Shown one piece after another: positions 18,149 through 26,155 of a stretch of DNA of 64,000 nucleotides; the first letter of the stretch is position 1; each line of letters opens with the position of its first letter. Both the position numbers and the translations under genes were made by a program. The notes beneath the pieces were generated by a model that saw nothing but the letters and a program-made list of their open reading frames with translations, was not told the DNA's origin and searched no databases. The stretch covers positions 22,695 through 86,694 of the forward strand of contig CAMBSD010000016.1 of the NCBI GenBank assembly GCA_945870425.1. Direction: 5' to 3'. Source of the DNA: Chitinophaga pinensis (GTDB lineage: Bacteria > Bacteroidota > Bacteroidia > UKL13-3).

Positions 18149-19258
18149 ATGAAAAAAATAATAAGAATAAGTCTGTTTGTTGCTTTAGGGGCATTGTTTA
18201 TTTACACGATTTATTATCTGTATAACAAGAACCAACAAAAACCTGTGGTGTATAAAACCATCAATATGTCGGAAACGGATATTGTCAAAAAAACATTGGC
18301 AACAGGCAGCATAGTTCCTCGCAGGGAAATCAATATCAAACCCCAAGTTTCAGGTATCATCGAAAAAATATTTGTGGTAGCAGGTACCAAGGTAAAAAAG
18401 GGTGATATGATTGCTCGTATCAAAATCATCCCAAACATGTTGAACCTTGCGAATGCTGAAAGCAGAATCTCGCGTGCTAAGATTGCTTTGGACAATGCCA
18501 AAATAGACTTTGATCGCTACCAAAAATTGTATGAACAAAAAATGGTTTCCTTGCAAGAATACCAACCTTATGCGCTTAACTTCAAAAATTCTAAAGAGGA
18601 ATTAGAAGCTGCCGAAAACAATATTGCTTTGATTAAAGAAGGTGTGAGTAAAGCAAGTGGAAAAGTAACCAATACCATAGTGCGCAGCACCATTGATGGA
18701 ATGATTTTAGATATCCCTGTAAAAGAAGGTGGCAGTGTGATTGAAAGCAATAATTTTAATGAAGGAACCACCATTGCTAGCATAGCAGATATGGGTGAAA
18801 TGATTTTTGATGGCAAGGTAGATGAAAGTGAAGTAGGAAAAATTAGACCCAATATGCCATTGATACTGACCATAGGTGCACTTGACACTGTTAAGTTTGA
18901 TGCTAGTCTTGAATACATTGCACCTAAAGGTGTAAAAGAAAATGGAGCTATTCAATTTCAAATTAAGGCCAAAGTTAATTTGCAAAAAGATGTGTTCCTA
19001 AGAGCGGGCTATAGCAGCACCGCTGATATTGTGCTTGCCAAGCGTGATAAGGTAATGGCCTTGCCTGAGGGTGTTTTGCAGTTTGAAAATGGAAAAACAT
19101 TTGTGGAAGTAGAAACTACTTCACAAGTGTTTGAAAAACGCTTTATCCAAACAGGACTAAGTGATGGGATTAATATTGAAGTCGTTTCGGGTATAAGTAA
19201 AGTAGATAAGATTAAGAACATCAATGCCAGCAATGCGGAGGCAGAAGGCAAGAAGTAA
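18149..19258 (+). CDS. Periplasmic adaptor of an efflux system, HlyD/MacA family
   Basis: 369 residues. One N-terminal membrane helix (IIRISLFVALGALFIYTIYYL), then a biotinyl-lipoyl-like half-motif (IKPQVSGIIEKIFVVAGTKVKKGD), a short coiled-coil hairpin (about 90-170), the second lipoyl half (TIVRSTIDGMILDIPVKEGGSV), and a beta-barrel domain (from IADMGEMIFDGKVDESEVGKI). This is the membrane-fusion protein that connects the MacB-type permeases to an outer-membrane channel. No TolC-like gene is in the window, so the outer-membrane partner must be encoded elsewhere. Last gene of the operon that starts at 14188. Confidence 0.9.
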   Translation: MKKIIRISLFVALGALFIYTIYYLYNKNQQKPVVYKTINMSETDIVKKTLATGSIVPRREINIKPQVSGIIEKIFVVAGTKVKKGDMIARIKIIPNMLNLANAESRISRAKIALDNAKIDFDRYQKLYEQKMVSLQEYQPYALNFKNSKEELEAAENNIALIKEGVSKASGKVTNTIVRSTIDGMILDIPVKEGGSVIESNNFNEGTTIASIADMGEMIFDGKVDESEVGKIRPNMPLILTIGALDTVKFDASLEYIAPKGVKENGAIQFQIKAKVNLQKDVFLRAGYSSTADIVLAKRDKVMALPEGVLQFENGKTFVEVETTSQVFEKRFIQTGLSDGINIEVVSGISKVDKIKNINASNAEAEGKK

Positions 19259-19472
19259 GTTTTTATAATAACATCTTAGTATTAATGAAGCCTTTTTTAG
19301 TATAGTCAGGCACTTAAATCTAGAAATATAAATTTAGTAGAAACTAGTTATACCTGATTTCATAAATCTTGTTAGCGAATGGTTTGCATACAAAAATTTC
19401 ATAGTTACAAAAAAAACAGTATCACTTTTTATTTGTTTGATATGAATACCTTAGTTTTCAAAAATCAATCAA

Positions 19473-20087
19473 ATGAAATACATAAAAAACCAATTTAAAC
19501 TCTTTACATTTCTTATGTCTTTGTTGGTCTTAATTAGTGCATGTGAAAAAGAAAGTGCTTCAACAAGCTATCCCACTAAAAATCCAATGACTGAAACTAT
19601 ATACTCACCTAATGAAATTTATCATTACTCTTATAAATCGATAGATGACGGCAAAGAAGTAAAACTATCCACTTATAGAGGTAAAAAGATAATGTTTGTA
19701 AATACTGCATCTCTTTGTGGCAACACCCCTCAATATGCTAAGCTGCAATCCTTGTATTCAAACTATAGTAACAAATTGGTGATTGTAGGTTTCCCTTGTA
19801 ACCAATTTAGTTCTCAAGAGCCAAGTGCAGATTCTAGTATTTACACATTTTGTACTAGCCGATATGGAGTAACGTTCCCACTTTCAACAAAAATTGATGT
19901 TATGGGAACTAAACGCGATTCAGTTTATGTTTGGCTTACAGAAAAAAGCTTCAATGGAGTTGCAAGCACCACTGTTGCTTGGAATTTTCAAAAATATTTG
20001 ATTGATACAAACGGAAAATATATACAAATGTTTCCAAACGATATGCAACCAGATGATCCTATTATCATTGCGGCCATTAATAAATAG
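19473..20087 (+). CDS. Glutathione-peroxidase-family lipoprotein
   Basis: 204 residues. A lipoprotein signal with ISAC lipobox is followed by a thioredoxin-like fold of the glutathione peroxidase family. The catalytic Cys is C82 in NTASLCGNTPQYAKLQ (selenocysteine in the animal enzymes); the Gln of GFPCNQF and the Trp of WNFQKYL complete the triad. It should reduce hydroperoxides, with thioredoxin more likely than glutathione as donor. Most bacterial members are cytoplasmic, so the lipid-anchored form suggests protection of the envelope. Monocistronic. Confidence 0.88.
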   Translation: MKYIKNQFKLFTFLMSLLVLISACEKESASTSYPTKNPMTETIYSPNEIYHYSYKSIDDGKEVKLSTYRGKKIMFVNTASLCGNTPQYAKLQSLYSNYSNKLVIVGFPCNQFSSQEPSADSSIYTFCTSRYGVTFPLSTKIDVMGTKRDSVYVWLTEKSFNGVASTTVAWNFQKYLIDTNGKYIQMFPNDMQPDDPIIIAAINK

Positions 20088-20348
20088 CAATCATGTTTCA
20101 AAAGTTAATTAGGAATCTGCTGAATCAATCTTGCAGGAGAGCAAGCCTATAAGAAGAAAAGCTAGAAAGACAAAAAAACCTGTGATGACTTAGATAAGCA
20201 AATAAAAAAATAGTTTTATCATATAAAGCCAAACACCAATCAAGCTAATTAACAAGTTCATCTCCTTTCTAAAAAACAAATGCTGCAATAGAATTTTAAC
20301 TTTACATTTAATAATCAGAAGCTATTACAATAATCATGACTGATAACA

Positions 20349-21161
20349 ATGAAAACAAAAATTACATTCCCAAAAAAAGTAGCACTCCTATTCTGCTTAT
20401 TGACAATATTCAATGTCAACAGTAAGTTATATTCACAAATTATATATACTGACATCATACCTGACGCTACTCCCAACGCATCTTATTATTTAGATTTAAA
20501 CAATGATGCCATTGTTGATTTCTTAATTTACTATGGAGGAGGTGCTGGAATAGCAGGCGTGATGTGTGCCCCTTATAATGACAATGCGTATGCAGGAGAA
20601 TTTATTGGTGCCGCATATTTTCCTTGGGCATTTTCTGCATCAAAAAGTATTTGTGACACGCTAGTAACTTGGTTTGATTCAAGCAAGCCGGGCACATTGG
20701 CAATGGGAACAAACATTGGATATTGGCCAGGAGTAACCAATAAATATTTAGCACTCAAACTTATTGTGGGAACAAACACCTACTATGGTTGGGCACGTCT
20801 AGATTTACTGGCAACATCCTCTTCCTTCACCATAAAAGATTATGCCTACCAAAGCACTCCTAATACCTGTATTCAAACAGGGCAAAGCATTTCAGGTATA
20901 AATGAAAGTATAGATAAGCAAACATTTTCTATCTTTCCTAATCCTTTCAGTTCCTCAACAACTATAAAAACAATTGGCAAACTCAAAAATGCTAGCCTAA
21001 CAATTTGCAACTCGTATGGGCAAACTTTTAAGGAACTTAAAAATATTTCAGGGAATACCTTGACTTTAACCCGAGATAATCTTCCAAGTGGCTTGTATTT
21101 CATTTGGCTTACCGAAGAAAACAAAACTATCGCAGTAGAGAAATTAATGATTATCGACTGA
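20349..21161 (+). CDS. Secreted protein with T9SS type A sorting domain
   Basis: 270 residues. A signal peptide (cleavage after SKLYSQ) and a mature part of about 150 residues with Asp- and Tyr-rich strands (YLDLNNDAIVDFLIYYGG) of unknown function. The last 80 residues form the type A C-terminal domain: FSIFPNPFSSSTTI, SLTICNSYGQ, LPSGLYFIWL and a final VEKLMI. This domain directs export through the type 9 secretion system and is then cut off when the protein is anchored or released. No partner gene is adjacent. Confidence 0.85.
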   Translation: MKTKITFPKKVALLFCLLTIFNVNSKLYSQIIYTDIIPDATPNASYYLDLNNDAIVDFLIYYGGGAGIAGVMCAPYNDNAYAGEFIGAAYFPWAFSASKSICDTLVTWFDSSKPGTLAMGTNIGYWPGVTNKYLALKLIVGTNTYYGWARLDLLATSSSFTIKDYAYQSTPNTCIQTGQSISGINESIDKQTFSIFPNPFSSSTTIKTIGKLKNASLTICNSYGQTFKELKNISGNTLTLTRDNLPSGLYFIWLTEENKTIAVEKLMIID

Positions 21162-21236
21162 CACTAAAAAAGTAAGTCTTGACATCAATCGACTTTCTAC
21201 TAATTAAGTTCAAAACATTGTTTGTATTATTGATCT

Positions 21237-21360
21237 CCTTCGGGGTTCTGCATTAACTTCTTCCATTTAACCCTTTCAGGGTAAGAAAAATTTTAGTTCT
21301 CAAACCACATTATCCTTTGAGTTAGTAAAGTGCTTCAAGGATAAATTATGAATGTAGTGA
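21237..21360. repeat. Intergenic repeats: antisense CCTTCGGGG unit and repeat-family copy D
   Basis: CTCCTTCGGGGTTCTGC (from 21239) is the reverse complement of a unit at 35597-35613. Then 21311-21360 is the most diverged of four copies of a dispersed repeat (TATCCTTTGAGTTAGTAAAG, GTGCTTCAAGGATAAA, GAATGTAGTG), seen more clearly at 22331, 23421 and 24229. It lies downstream of the T9SS cargo gene and after the end of the minus-strand Omp28-like gene. Confidence 0.6.
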
Positions 21361-21445
21361 CTATGAAAATGGATTACAAACTAAAGTGCAGACAAAACTC
21401 CTGTATGGGTATAAGTATCGTTTCATTTATAGTAAAACTATCTTA

Positions 21446-22261
21446 CTAATTTTTTATTGGAGTTACAATTGAATTTGAAATAAAATAAGATCCATCAGAA
21501 TTCTTCACCCAAACTAATACAACAGCTTTTAACTTTTCTTTCTTGAATTTAGGATCCAGCACTGCTTCAAAAGTTTTTTTGAAAACCATGTCTTTTTTAA
21601 TGCTACTTTCAGAGATAATATCTCCTGTAATACTCGTTCCCATTTTACTTCTTAAAACAGAATTGTGAATATTTTTTTCAACACTTGAATCAGAAGTTTG
21701 GGTCTCAAAAATACCGTCTTCAATTACATAAGTAGCAGCATAGTATTCACTAGTAACATCTTTAAAAAATTTTATTTTACTATCAACCTGCAATAAACCC
21801 TTGCTATTAAGGTAAAATGAAGCAAGGATATTTGCTGTGGGAGTTCTATTTAGGTATGCACTAGCCTTTGAAACTGCATCTTCTGACATTGATGATAAAA
21901 CTAGAACTCTATCAGATGGTTCATCAGATCCCCCAACGTACATATAAGGTACACGATCTGCATTGAACAATTTTGCCAGATCATTGCCGTCAGGGATATT
22001 CATTGGGTCAGCTTGTTGGCATGTAATAATGGAAACTTTTGATTCTCCAAGTTCCTTTTTCAAAGCCTCTTTAGCAGGTTTTCCAAGAGAGCCACAAGGT
22101 CCACACCAAGTTCCACCGAAATAAAACACAGTTGCTTGTTGTGTTGCAGATGGCTCTGGCTCTGGAAGCACAACAGTAGAACTGGATTCTTCTTTAGAAC
22201 AAGAAACTAAGAATAAACTTACAATTACAATAGTAACAGCTAAATATTTTAGATGTGTCAT
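21446..22261 (-). CDS. Omp28/thioredoxin-like lipoprotein
   Basis: 271 residues. Lipobox LVSC at residues 18-21, then a Pro/Glu/Ser linker, then a thioredoxin-type start FYFGGTWCGPCGSLGKPA with C53 and C56 in CGPC. The later part (VYPYMYVGG-like strand, then a beta-rich C-terminal half with VVLVWVKNSDGSYFISNSI) resembles Omp28-related outer-membrane proteins (PF11551), a Bacteroidota group with an N-terminal thioredoxin fold. It may act as an envelope thiol oxidoreductase. Single gene on the minus strand, lying between repeat copies D and A. Confidence 0.7.
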   Translation of the reverse strand: MTHLKYLAVTIVIVSLFLVSCSKEESSSTVVLPEPEPSATQQATVFYFGGTWCGPCGSLGKPAKEALKKELGESKVSIITCQQADPMNIPDGNDLAKLFNADRVPYMYVGGSDEPSDRVLVLSSMSEDAVSKASAYLNRTPTANILASFYLNSKGLLQVDSKIKFFKDVTSEYYAATYVIEDGIFETQTSDSSVEKNIHNSVLRSKMGTSITGDIISESSIKKDMVFKKTFEAVLDPKFKKEKLKAVVLVWVKNSDGSYFISNSIVTPIKN

Positions 22262-22330
22262 TTTTCAAATAAATTAAAGGCAATATAGATATTTTAAAAA
22301 GTCAAAAAAATAATGATTCCATAAATCTCC

Positions 22331-22453
22331 ACTTTCTAAGTGCTAGCAAAGCACTCTAAGGATTTAAAATGAAATGTAGTGTCTCAGACACGGGTTTAAA
22401 AAGTGATTTAGCATTATAATCAATCATGGAGGTGGGACGCCTGCAAGGGCAGA
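22331..22453 (+). repeat. Dispersed repeat, copy A
   Basis: About 123 bp: a hairpin near AGCAAAGCACTCTAAGGATT, then AAATGAAATGTAGTG, a GTGTCTCAGACAC palindrome, then GGTTTAAAAAGTGATTTAGC, and a tail GACGCCTGCAAGGGCAG. Nearly the whole length aligns with copy C at 24229. The fic gene begins about 130 bp downstream. Confidence 0.85.
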
Positions 22454-22545
22454 GAAAGCCAAGTTGAATTTTGATGATAATATTCCACCTGAATCCACAG
22501 TCTTTGGTTGGCGGTATTTTTGGCGATTGTTTAATCAATATAGTT

Positions 22546-22579
22546 TTGTTTAAAACAAATAACTAAAAATCTATCTTTG
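22546..22579 (+). promoter_or_regulatory. Possible promoter of the fic gene
   Basis: TTG at 22546-22548 and TATCTTTG at 22572-22579 fit the -33/-7 pattern, with a spacer of 23 nt that is longer than usual. The -7 box ends only 4 nt before the ATG at 22584, so the transcript would be leaderless or nearly so. Confidence 0.35.
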
Positions 22580-22583
22580 GAAT

Positions 22584-23165
22584 ATGGATGATGAAACAAG
22601 TTGGACAACTTCACCAGATGAAAATAAATTATACCTTACTGACAAAAACCTCATTAATGAGTTTGAAGCAAAAGGTATTGCTACTGCCGAACTTTTCGTT
22701 TTTGGACTTGACAGCGATCTACCATTTTCAACCCAACTTCTTTTAGCAATTCATAGCGTTGCATTTTCTGAACTTTACGATTGGGCTGGTAAATGGAGGA
22801 CAACACAAGTCGTAGTTGGACAGTTTACGCCACCTGAACCGACAATGGTTTTACAACTCATGTATCAGTTTATTGACAACTTAAATTACAAAATCAATAA
22901 TTCAAAGACTTCACAAGAACATTTGGATTGCCTTACTTATGCGCACTATGAATTTATTCGTATTCACCCATTCAACAATGGCAACGGGAGGACAGGACGC
23001 ATAATAATGAACCTTATAGCTTTGAAGTTTGGTTATAGGCCACTTGAACTTTATCACCGTGAAGGTGACAGCAGGAAAGTTTATATTGATGCAATGAAGC
23101 TAGCTGACAAAGGAAACTTTGAACCCTTAAAGACTTTGATTAGAAAAGAATTGAGCCCCTTTTAA
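22584..23165 (+). CDS. Fic/DOC-family protein (toxin-like AMP-transferase)
   Basis: 193 residues. Fic proteins usually transfer AMP from ATP onto Tyr, Ser or Thr of a target. The Fic core follows an N-terminal helix region; the flap lies near DWAGKWRTTQVVVGQF. The active-site loop is HPFNNGNGRTGR at residues 128-139, giving H128 as base and N134, G135, R136 and R139 for the phosphates. In the consensus HxFx(D/E)GNGRxxR the acidic metal ligand is replaced by N132. There is no inhibitory (S/T)xxxE(G/N) motif within the protein; such a motif occurs in the overlapping small gene on the other strand. Flanked by repeat copies A and B. Confidence 0.88.
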   Translation: MDDETSWTTSPDENKLYLTDKNLINEFEAKGIATAELFVFGLDSDLPFSTQLLLAIHSVAFSELYDWAGKWRTTQVVVGQFTPPEPTMVLQLMYQFIDNLNYKINNSKTSQEHLDCLTYAHYEFIRIHPFNNGNGRTGRIIMNLIALKFGYRPLELYHREGDSRKVYIDAMKLADKGNFEPLKTLIRKELSPF

Positions 23166-23321
23166 TTCTTGTTCCTTCAACAATGACAAAACAATTTCTT
23201 CAACCTTAAGCATTGACACTTGTTGGTTCTCTAACGACATCGTTGAGAAGACAGTGTTGGTAAGCACTTGAGCCAAGAAACTTTTATCTTTTAGTTTCGG
23301 ATATTTATCGTAAAATTTCAT
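23127..23321 (-). CDS. Small protein with a Fic-inhibition motif, candidate antitoxin
   Basis: 64 residues from the ATG at 23321; an upstream TTG at 23333 is less likely. The middle contains FSTMSLENQQVSMLKVEEI, in which T27-x3-E31-N32 fits (S/T)xxxE(G/N), the helix that blocks ATP binding in Fic proteins (known from VbhA and from the N-terminal helix of other Fic classes). The gene is convergent with fic and overlaps its last 39 bases, whereas known antitoxins of this type are encoded upstream in the same direction. The role is inferred from this motif and the position only. Confidence 0.5.
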   Translation of the reverse strand: MKFYDKYPKLKDKSFLAQVLTNTVFSTMSLENQQVSMLKVEEIVLSLLKEQELKGAQFFSNQSL

Positions 23322-23420
23322 TTCTGAATACAAAGGTAATGGGTTTTGTTACACTTATCAAATGTTCTTCAAAACTTATAACCACAGAACTAAAAACAGA
23401 AAAAAGCCTGGGATCTCCTC

Positions 23421-23482
23421 TATCCTTAGAGTTAGCAAAGCACTCTAAGGATTTGAAATGAAATGCAGTGTCTTTGGCAGCG
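23421..23482 (+). repeat. Dispersed repeat, copy B (5' part only)
   Basis: TATCCTTAGAGTTAGCAAAG and the following CACTCTAAGGATTTGAAATG form a perfect 11-bp stem, ATCCTTAGAGT with ACTCTAAGGAT. The homology to copies A and C continues through GAAATGCAGTGTCT and then stops. It separates the fic locus from the parDE operon. Confidence 0.85.
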
Positions 23483-23609
23483 GTCCAATAAGCAATATAT
23501 TATTTATCTTTGTTGTTTTCTAACTTTATCTGCAGCTTTTGTAAATACCGGGATTCGCAGTTATATCTTATTCTTGGCCAATTCAGCATTCCATTTAAAG
23601 AAAAAAAAA

Positions 23610-23639
23610 TTGAATAAATACCAAGACTTGGTATATTTG
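23610..23639 (+). promoter_or_regulatory. parDE promoter with overlapping operator
   Basis: TTG at 23610-23612, a 19-nt spacer and TATATTTG at 23632-23639 match the Bacteroidota promoter consensus. Inside it, from 23618 to 23634, lies the palindrome ATACCAAGACTTGGTAT (8-bp arms around one base), which overlaps the -7 box. This is the expected place for a ParD operator, so binding by the antitoxin would shut its own promoter. Start site about 23646, 14 nt before the parD ATG. Confidence 0.7.
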
Positions 23640-23659
23640 AATCTAAAATCATACATATT

Positions 23660-23911
23660 ATGGCAAAGAACACATCCATTTTACTAGGGGATTATTTTGA
23701 TAGCTTTATTAATGAACAAGTGAAATCTGGTAAGTTCTCCTCGGCAAGTGAGGTTGTTCGCGCAGCCTTAAGAATGTTTGAATATGAAGAAAGCAAAAAG
23801 GCTGAACTGATTAATGAGCTAAAAAAAGGCGAAAAATCTGGGTTCATTGAAAATTTCAAACGTGAGTCTTTTCTTAAAAGTATGCATAACAAACATGCTG
23901 CTGAAAAATGA
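23660..23911 (+). CDS. ParD-type antitoxin
   Basis: 83 residues. A ribbon-helix-helix N-terminus (NTSILLGDYFDSFINEQVKSG, then FSSASEVVRAALRMFE) is typical of ParD; it should bind the palindrome at 23618-23634 and repress the operon. The charged C-terminal part (EESKKAELINELKKGEKSGF) would wrap around the toxin. Its stop overlaps the start of the toxin gene by 4 bases (ATGA), so the two are translationally coupled. Confidence 0.9.
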   Translation: MAKNTSILLGDYFDSFINEQVKSGKFSSASEVVRAALRMFEYEESKKAELINELKKGEKSGFIENFKRESFLKSMHNKHAAEK

Positions 23912-24207
23912 AATACATAATCAGCAAAGAAGCCTCGAAAGATTTAGAAAAAATATGGCTTTATACATTCGAAAACTGGTCAATAGAACAAGCAGATAGA
24001 TACTTCAATTTAATTATTGATGAAATAGAAAACATTACTAAAGACCCTAAATCTGGCAAAGATTTTAGTGAAGTGAGAAAAGGATACTTTAGAACAAGGG
24101 TTAAGTCTCATTTTATTTTCTATAGAATCAATTTAAAGAAAAAGGAAATTGAAATCATCAGAATACTTCATCAGCAAATGGATATTGAGTCCCGAATAAA
24201 CGACTAA
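23908..24207 (+). CDS. ParE/RelE-superfamily toxin
   Basis: 99 residues. KYIISKEASKDLEKIWLYTFENWS at the N-terminus and the later GYFRTRVKSHFIFYRI, then EIEIIRILHQQMD, match the ParE fold (PF05016): two helices followed by a twisted sheet ending in the RILHxxMD motif. ParE proteins inhibit DNA gyrase; members that act on mRNA (RelE) differ in active-site residues that are not evident here. Neutralised by the ParD-like protein encoded just upstream. Confidence 0.9.
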   Translation: MKYIISKEASKDLEKIWLYTFENWSIEQADRYFNLIIDEIENITKDPKSGKDFSEVRKGYFRTRVKSHFIFYRINLKKKEIEIIRILHQQMDIESRIND

Positions 24208-24228
24208 TGAAAAAATAACTGCCCTCAC

Positions 24229-24350
24229 TATCCTTAGAGTTTGCAAAGCGCAATAAGGATTTAAAATGAAATGTAGTGTCTCAGACACGGGTTTAATAGG
24301 TGATTTAGTATTATATATAAATCTTGCAGGCTAGACGCCTGCAAGGGCAG
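24229..24350 (+). repeat. Dispersed repeat, copy C
   Basis: Full-length copy of the family: TATCCTTAGAGTTTGCAAAG at the start, AAATGAAATGTAGTG and GTGTCTCAGACAC in the middle, and a perfect hairpin CTTGCAGGC (24323-24331) with GCCTGCAAG (24337-24345) near the end. It lies 21 bp after the parE stop and closes the accessory strip. Confidence 0.85.
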
Positions 24351-24421
24351 TGAAAATGTGAAATTACAATCGCTCAGGCATCACACATACGAGTGTATTA
24401 CTATCAACCAACAACTGCCAA

Positions 24422-26071
24422 CTAAAAAGTAAAAGTCATTCCACCCAACAAATTAAAGCCATACACATTGTAGTTTAACCAACGTTGGTATTGGTTGTTT
24501 GCAAAGTTGTTTATGTTTAAGAAAGCAGATACATGTTTGTTATACCTATAATCAATGGCAAAATTGGCATCAACCATGGCATTTAGTTTTACCTCTTTTT
24601 TATCTGTGTAGTTAAACGCGGTTCTTTCATTCATATAAAACAAATCCAATCTGAATAGGAATTTTTCAGCTAAGTTCAGACAGTTGTTCCACTTAGCCTC
24701 GAAGCTTGGTTTAGAATAGGGTTGACCTAATTTTTCCATGCTATATCCATAATTGGTAAGTGTTAAACCCGTTCTGAATTTTTCGCCAAAATGGTGGTTC
24801 AATTCTAACTGCATGGTGGTAAGGGTTACCCTGCCAGTATCATACAAAGGCAATTGAGAATACCTTCCTGATTCATAACCAAAGAACAACATGTTTTCGT
24901 AATTGGCCACCGAACCATAGATGCTAAAGAAAGTACGTTTGCCAAGGCTGCCTTTCAATCCTAAATAGAATTCAATTTGTTTGTTGGTATTATATATGCC
25001 ATGCAAGGCAGAATCACTTCTACCCAAGGTAAAAGGATTTTCGCTACTAATGCTGCGGAAAGTATTTTTCTTGTAGTCGCCCGTTAATCCAGCATAGGTA
25101 GTTAGTTTTTCTTTGATGATATGATAGCCCGCTTCAGCCACTGGATAAAAGAAAACACCCGATTGTTCCGATTTATTGCTATCACTCATATAGGTTAAAT
25201 TAAAACCTCCTTTTAAGTAAAAGTCAACATCGTTTAAAGTTACCCTTGGATTAAAATCGAAATAAGTTCTGTTGTATGAAAAGTCTTTATAGCCTGTATT
25301 GTTGATGTTAATAGCGGTTTTCAAATCGAACAAAACACCCACATACCTTTTGCTAAAAATACCTGCCGCTAAAAAATCATTGTCTGTTACTTCTCTGTTG
25401 TTGTTGTAGTTATAGTAGTTGGCATTTATCTTCAACGATAAGTCATTGCTATCTTTCACTTTGTTTTCGTAAGCCAATTTTACATCAATGGTATTATACA
25501 CCAACTTAGAAGTATCTTCCGTTGGCTTAACCTCCTTTGGATAGCCATACAAATAAGCCACATTGCGGTAATAGTAGGCATCAGCAGAGATACTACCTGC
25601 ATCAAAGAACCGCTTACCAAAGGCATACAAAGTATTGTTGCTAAAATTATTAAAGGCCTCATCTCCCTTTGAAGAAAGATGTTTAGCAAACACACCACCT
25701 TGCCAGTTTTTATTTCTCAAAGAAGTCAAATACATCTCAAACATGGGTGTGACATAGTTTCCAAAACCCATGCGGGTATAGTTGTTTTTTAACTTAGGCA
25801 ATAAGGCTGTTCCCAAACTGATGGGTTTAATGGCATACATGGTAGGCAAGGTTTGGTATTGCTGCTCAGGTTGCTTGTATTTAAACTCAGGCATGGTGCT
25901 CTCAGGTGTCTCTGGATTGGGATTCACCGGTATTTTGATAGCATCCGACAAGGTAGGCTTAAAGGTTTTGATTACCTCTATTTCATTGGCCTTTATCAAA
26001 GAATCTTTTTGCTGCGCAGATACATTTAGAACTACAAGTATCAAGCAAATTATAAATAGTATTTTTTTCAT
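24422..26071 (-). CDS. Outer-membrane beta-barrel protein, paired with a TPR protein
   Basis: 549 residues. A signal peptide (cleavage near NVSAQQ) is followed by a region with FKPTLSDAIKIPVNPN and then many alternating strands with aromatic ends (FGNYVTPMFEMYLTSL, WNNCLNLAEKFLFRLDLFYM) up to a C-terminal GMTFTF, a typical last barrel strand with terminal Phe. It resembles the barrels often labelled TonB-dependent-receptor-like, but lacks a plug domain. It is the second gene after the large TPR gene (84 bp apart), a conserved pair in Bacteroidota; the two probably work together in the envelope. Confidence 0.7.
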   Translation of the reverse strand: MKKILFIICLILVVLNVSAQQKDSLIKANEIEVIKTFKPTLSDAIKIPVNPNPETPESTMPEFKYKQPEQQYQTLPTMYAIKPISLGTALLPKLKNNYTRMGFGNYVTPMFEMYLTSLRNKNWQGGVFAKHLSSKGDEAFNNFSNNTLYAFGKRFFDAGSISADAYYYRNVAYLYGYPKEVKPTEDTSKLVYNTIDVKLAYENKVKDSNDLSLKINANYYNYNNNREVTDNDFLAAGIFSKRYVGVLFDLKTAININNTGYKDFSYNRTYFDFNPRVTLNDVDFYLKGGFNLTYMSDSNKSEQSGVFFYPVAEAGYHIIKEKLTTYAGLTGDYKKNTFRSISSENPFTLGRSDSALHGIYNTNKQIEFYLGLKGSLGKRTFFSIYGSVANYENMLFFGYESGRYSQLPLYDTGRVTLTTMQLELNHHFGEKFRTGLTLTNYGYSMEKLGQPYSKPSFEAKWNNCLNLAEKFLFRLDLFYMNERTAFNYTDKKEVKLNAMVDANFAIDYRYNKHVSAFLNINNFANNQYQRWLNYNVYGFNLLGGMTFTF

Positions 26072-26155
26072 TTTAGTTCAGGTTTAATGGTTCACAGTTA
26101 TTTGGTTTCACAGTTCATAGATAAATCCTATCAACTGTCATCAGACAACTATCAA

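Noticed and set aside
21446..22261. Disulfide isomerase or cytochrome-c biogenesis thioredoxin (ResA/TlpA type)
   Set aside because: CGPC is present, but the long beta-rich C-terminal half is not found in ResA/TlpA and fits Omp28-related proteins better.
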